17,000 nucleotides of DNA from Candidatus Gastranaerophilales bacterium (lineage in GTDB: Bacteria; Cyanobacteriota; Vampirovibrionia; Gastranaerophilales; Gastranaerophilaceae): NCBI GenBank assembly GCA_021205645.1, contig JAJPXE010000022.1:1-17000 (forward strand), written 5' to 3'. Of the stretch, positions 15,114 through 17,000 are shown one piece after another. Each line of letters opens with the position of its first letter. Position 1 is the first letter of the stretch. The notes under the pieces are model-generated. The model did no database searches and was not told the DNA's origin. It was given only the letters and a program-made list of their open reading frames with translations. A program made the translations under genes and the position numbers.

Positions 15114-16409
15114 ATGATTTTTAATCCGTTAACAGAAAAAGGCATTCCGATAGAAAAACAATTGCGTACCTGGAATGATATTGCAAAGAGAAAATTTAAT
15201 AAATATGACGTGGACTGTTACACAAGAACCCGCCAAATTTTAATGAACGGTATAGAGATAGAGGCGTGGAATTTTAAGCATGCATTTGCCCGTTTTTCTG
15301 GAGATGAAGAGTTATGCAAGTTTCTTGCCGAAACAAAAAAAATAGAAGATATGCAGCAAACAACCGTAAACTGGATGTCACCTGCGGATCAGTCCGTATT
15401 GGAAACAACGCTCGGTTATGAGCAGGTTGCAGTTGATTTGACGGCATGGATGGCACAAAACGAACCTGACCCGTATGTTAAAGAAACTTTTAATTTCGGG
15501 CTTCTGGAAGATTTTGACCATTTATACCGCTACAGCCAGTGGGCATATATGGAACACGGGATTAATCCTAATGATATTGTTCAGGCAAAAACCGATGTTG
15601 TAATCGGACGTCCTACACAAAATCATCATAATGATAATGTTGTCAGACTACGTAAACATTACAACAGGGAGAATGCTAAGCCGCAAACAAAAGTTAATAT
15701 TTTAACGCTTGTATCGGCGGAGCAGCAAACGCACAATTACTATGCCGAACACGGTATGGAATACGGCAATCAAATTCTGCGCTCAACTTATGCCGAGATA
15801 AAAGATGTTGAAGAAGAACACGTAACGATGTATGAATCGCTTGCTGACCCGAATGAAACACTTTATGAAAAATTATTAATCCATGAATTCACCGAAGTTT
15901 GTAACTATTATACCTGCTATAAAGATGAAGTTGACGATGTAATAAAACCTGTGTGGGAACAATTTTTAGCAATGGAAATAGAGCACCTTCACCACGCCGC
16001 TAAATTATTCACAGAACACGAAAATCGTGATCCTGAAGAAGTTATCGGAAATTCTGTTGTTATACCTAATCATTTTGAATCGCAAAAGAAATATGTAACA
16101 AATATTCTTGAAACAGAGGTTCAAAAACGTTTATCTGATGACAGGGGTTATACAGAAGTCTCAGAACTTCCCGATGATTGGGCAAGTTATAGTGTTCAGG
16201 AGAAAGTCGGAAAAGAAGGCTCTCCGACAGAAAGGACTATACAAATTATCGCACTTCAAAAGGGACGTGATATTGCACTTGCAAGCAAAAACCTTGCAAT
16301 AAAACAGTCTGAATTATTAGAAAAAGGGCTTGAACATAAAGCTCAAGCTCCTGATACGGTTTCTGTGACAGATTATGATAAAATGGCAGAAAAAAGCTTT
16401 GAGTTCTAA
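15114..16409 (+). CDS. Large ferritin-like diiron protein (rubrerythrin-like four-helix site)
   Basis: From ATG 15114 (AAAGGA 7-8 bases upstream; an earlier in-frame ATG at 15069 lacks this) the protein has 431 residues. Its centre has the spacing of a diiron four-helix bundle: Glu203, then Glu233-x-x-His236; Glu258/Glu261 (HEFTE), then Glu288-x-x-His291. The intervals of about 30 residues and the paired Glu three apart match rubrerythrin. The N-terminal 190 residues have another Glu/His pair (Glu132, His136 in LEDFDH) and no recognised domain. The C-terminal 100 residues are charged and helical. No rubredoxin Cys knuckle, signal peptide or membrane segment is seen. Likely roles are peroxide or oxygen handling, iron storage or an oxidase; the long flanks make simple ferritin unlikely. 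I do not know a named family for it. Confidence 0.75.
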   Translation: MIFNPLTEKGIPIEKQLRTWNDIAKRKFNKYDVDCYTRTRQILMNGIEIEAWNFKHAFARFSGDEELCKFLAETKKIEDMQQTTVNWMSPADQSVLETTLGYEQVAVDLTAWMAQNEPDPYVKETFNFGLLEDFDHLYRYSQWAYMEHGINPNDIVQAKTDVVIGRPTQNHHNDNVVRLRKHYNRENAKPQTKVNILTLVSAEQQTHNYYAEHGMEYGNQILRSTYAEIKDVEEEHVTMYESLADPNETLYEKLLIHEFTEVCNYYTCYKDEVDDVIKPVWEQFLAMEIEHLHHAAKLFTEHENRDPEEVIGNSVVIPNHFESQKKYVTNILETEVQKRLSDDRGYTEVSELPDDWASYSVQEKVGKEGSPTERTIQIIALQKGRDIALASKNLAIKQSELLEKGLEHKAQAPDTVSVTDYDKMAEKSFEF

Positions 16410-16452
16410 ATATAAGGGAATGGAAAAATTAAAATTTTTTGGCAAACTCTTA

Positions 16453-16489
16453 AGAAAGCGACTTGGTTATAATAACCAAGCCGCTTTCT
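16453..16489. terminator. Strong bidirectional hairpin terminator
   Basis: AGAAAGCG (16453-16460) pairs with CGCTTTCT (16482-16489) and CTTGGTTAT (16462-16470) with ATAACCAAG (16472-16480), a 17-bp stem with one A-C mismatch. It lies between the convergent ferritin-like and YvlD-like genes and touches the latter's stop codon. The U-rich CUUUCU arm serves in either direction. Confidence 0.75.
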
Positions 16490-16820
16490 ATATCCAGCTT
16501 AAACCTATTGATAATATAGACAATATTAAAGCACCCCAAAAAGCACTTAAAAATCCGTTGACTTCAATTCCGGGAACAAGATAGGCAACGAACATAAATA
16601 ACAGAGCATTTATAACAAGAATAAATAATCCGAGGGTGAGTATATTTATAGGCAGAGTTAAAAATATCAAAGCAGGTTTGATAAACAGGTTAACTAAAGC
16701 AATAACCGCACCGGCAATCATTGCTGTTGTGAAGTTTGATATTGTTATTCCGGGAATTATCCGGCCGGCAAACATTATACATAGTGCAAGTCCTATCCAT
16801 TTTAACAGTAGTTCCAACAT
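16488..16820 (-). CDS. YvlD / phage-holin-4 superfamily four-TM membrane protein
   Basis: The 110-residue protein is nearly all hydrophobic, with four membrane segments (about 3-20, 30-50, 54-80, 88-108). It shows the family's conserved blocks ALVNLFIKPALIFLTLPIN and LGLFILVINALLF, followed by PGIEVNGF. Despite the 'holin' label (PF04020/DUF360) these are widespread chromosomal proteins of unknown function, in some bacteria linked to envelope stress. A two-fold repeat is visible: PGITISNFTTAMIAGAVI (23-40) and PGIEVNGFLSAFWGALIL (83-100). AGGAG lies 11 bases before the ATG, a little far. No lysin or phage gene accompanies it. Confidence 0.88.
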   Translation of the reverse strand: MLELLLKWIGLALCIMFAGRIIPGITISNFTTAMIAGAVIALVNLFIKPALIFLTLPINILTLGLFILVINALLFMFVAYLVPGIEVNGFLSAFWGALILSILSIGLSWI

Positions 16821-16859
16821 CGATTTTTATTCTCCTTTCTTATTGTTTTGTGAGTTAAG

Positions 16860-16887
16860 TTTGTAAAAATACAATGATTTTTTTCAA
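16860..16887 (-). promoter_or_regulatory. Candidate promoter for the YvlD-like gene
   Basis: On the minus strand TTGAAA (16882-16887), a 16-base spacer, and TACAAA (16860-16865), about 40 bases before the start codon. The remaining 16888-17000 is AT-rich and shows no feature I can support. Confidence 0.35.
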
Positions 16888-17000
16888 AACACCTGTTCTT
16901 TTTATATAATTATTTTATTATTCTGCTGGAATTATTTCATTACCCGTTATGCTTAATACTAATCTAACATTAAATCACAATTTTTTATATTATGTTATAC

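Noticed and set aside
16488..16820. Prophage holin
   Set aside because: The family name is historical; members are ordinary chromosomal proteins, and there are no lysin, tail or integrase genes nearby.

Overview
The window is AT-rich (about 36-37% G+C by eye) bacterial chromosome with short intergenic gaps and mostly housekeeping genes. A KDO transferase gene (waaA) implies a diderm with LPS. A one-piece tmRNA, NAD synthesis through aspartate oxidase, and small lineage-type proteins (one beginning MIIQPITFTAR) make me favour a non-photosynthetic gut relative of cyanobacteria, the Gastranaerophilales (Melainabacteria/Vampirovibrionia). That placement is inference from memory of the lineage; no search was run.

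Layout. 2-1537 (+): C-terminal part of a YhaN/SbcC-like membrane-anchored coiled-coil ATPase, cut by the window edge. 1662-2447 (+): lytic transglycosylase-like protein with no signal peptide. 2601-4169 (+): metG. 4225-6002 (-): dapB then asd, two steps of the lysine/diaminopimelate route. 6113-6478 (-): small membrane protein. 6715-9943 (-): envelope polysaccharide cluster in the order waaA, family 8 glycosyltransferase, DRE-TIM aldolase-like enzyme. 10064-10639 (+): a promoter with a possible unassigned small RNA, then ssrA (tmRNA). 10640-11126: GC-rich, hairpin-dense stretch with no convincing gene. 11127-14112 (-): a dual-specificity-type phosphatase, then nadB and nadC with overlapping ends. 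14245-14801 (+): a 13-codon leader ORF whose stop overlaps the start of an unrecognised helical protein. 14992-16409 (+): structured leader and a large rubrerythrin-like diiron protein. 16453-16489: strong hairpin terminator. 16488-16820 (-): four-TM YvlD/phage-holin-4 family protein.

How the genes fit together. dapB/asd, the lytic transglycosylase and the waaA cluster all serve cell-envelope building or turnover. nadB/nadC make nicotinate mononucleotide from aspartate together with a NadA encoded elsewhere. ssrA rescues stalled ribosomes; its partner smpB is not in the window. I see no CRISPR array, transposase, integrase, toxin-antitoxin pair or recognisable defence system. The least explained parts are the promoter-driven element before ssrA, the palindromic patch after it, the leader peptide at 14245, the structured leader before the ferritin-like gene, and a strong excess of the tetranucleotide CCGG over GGCC.
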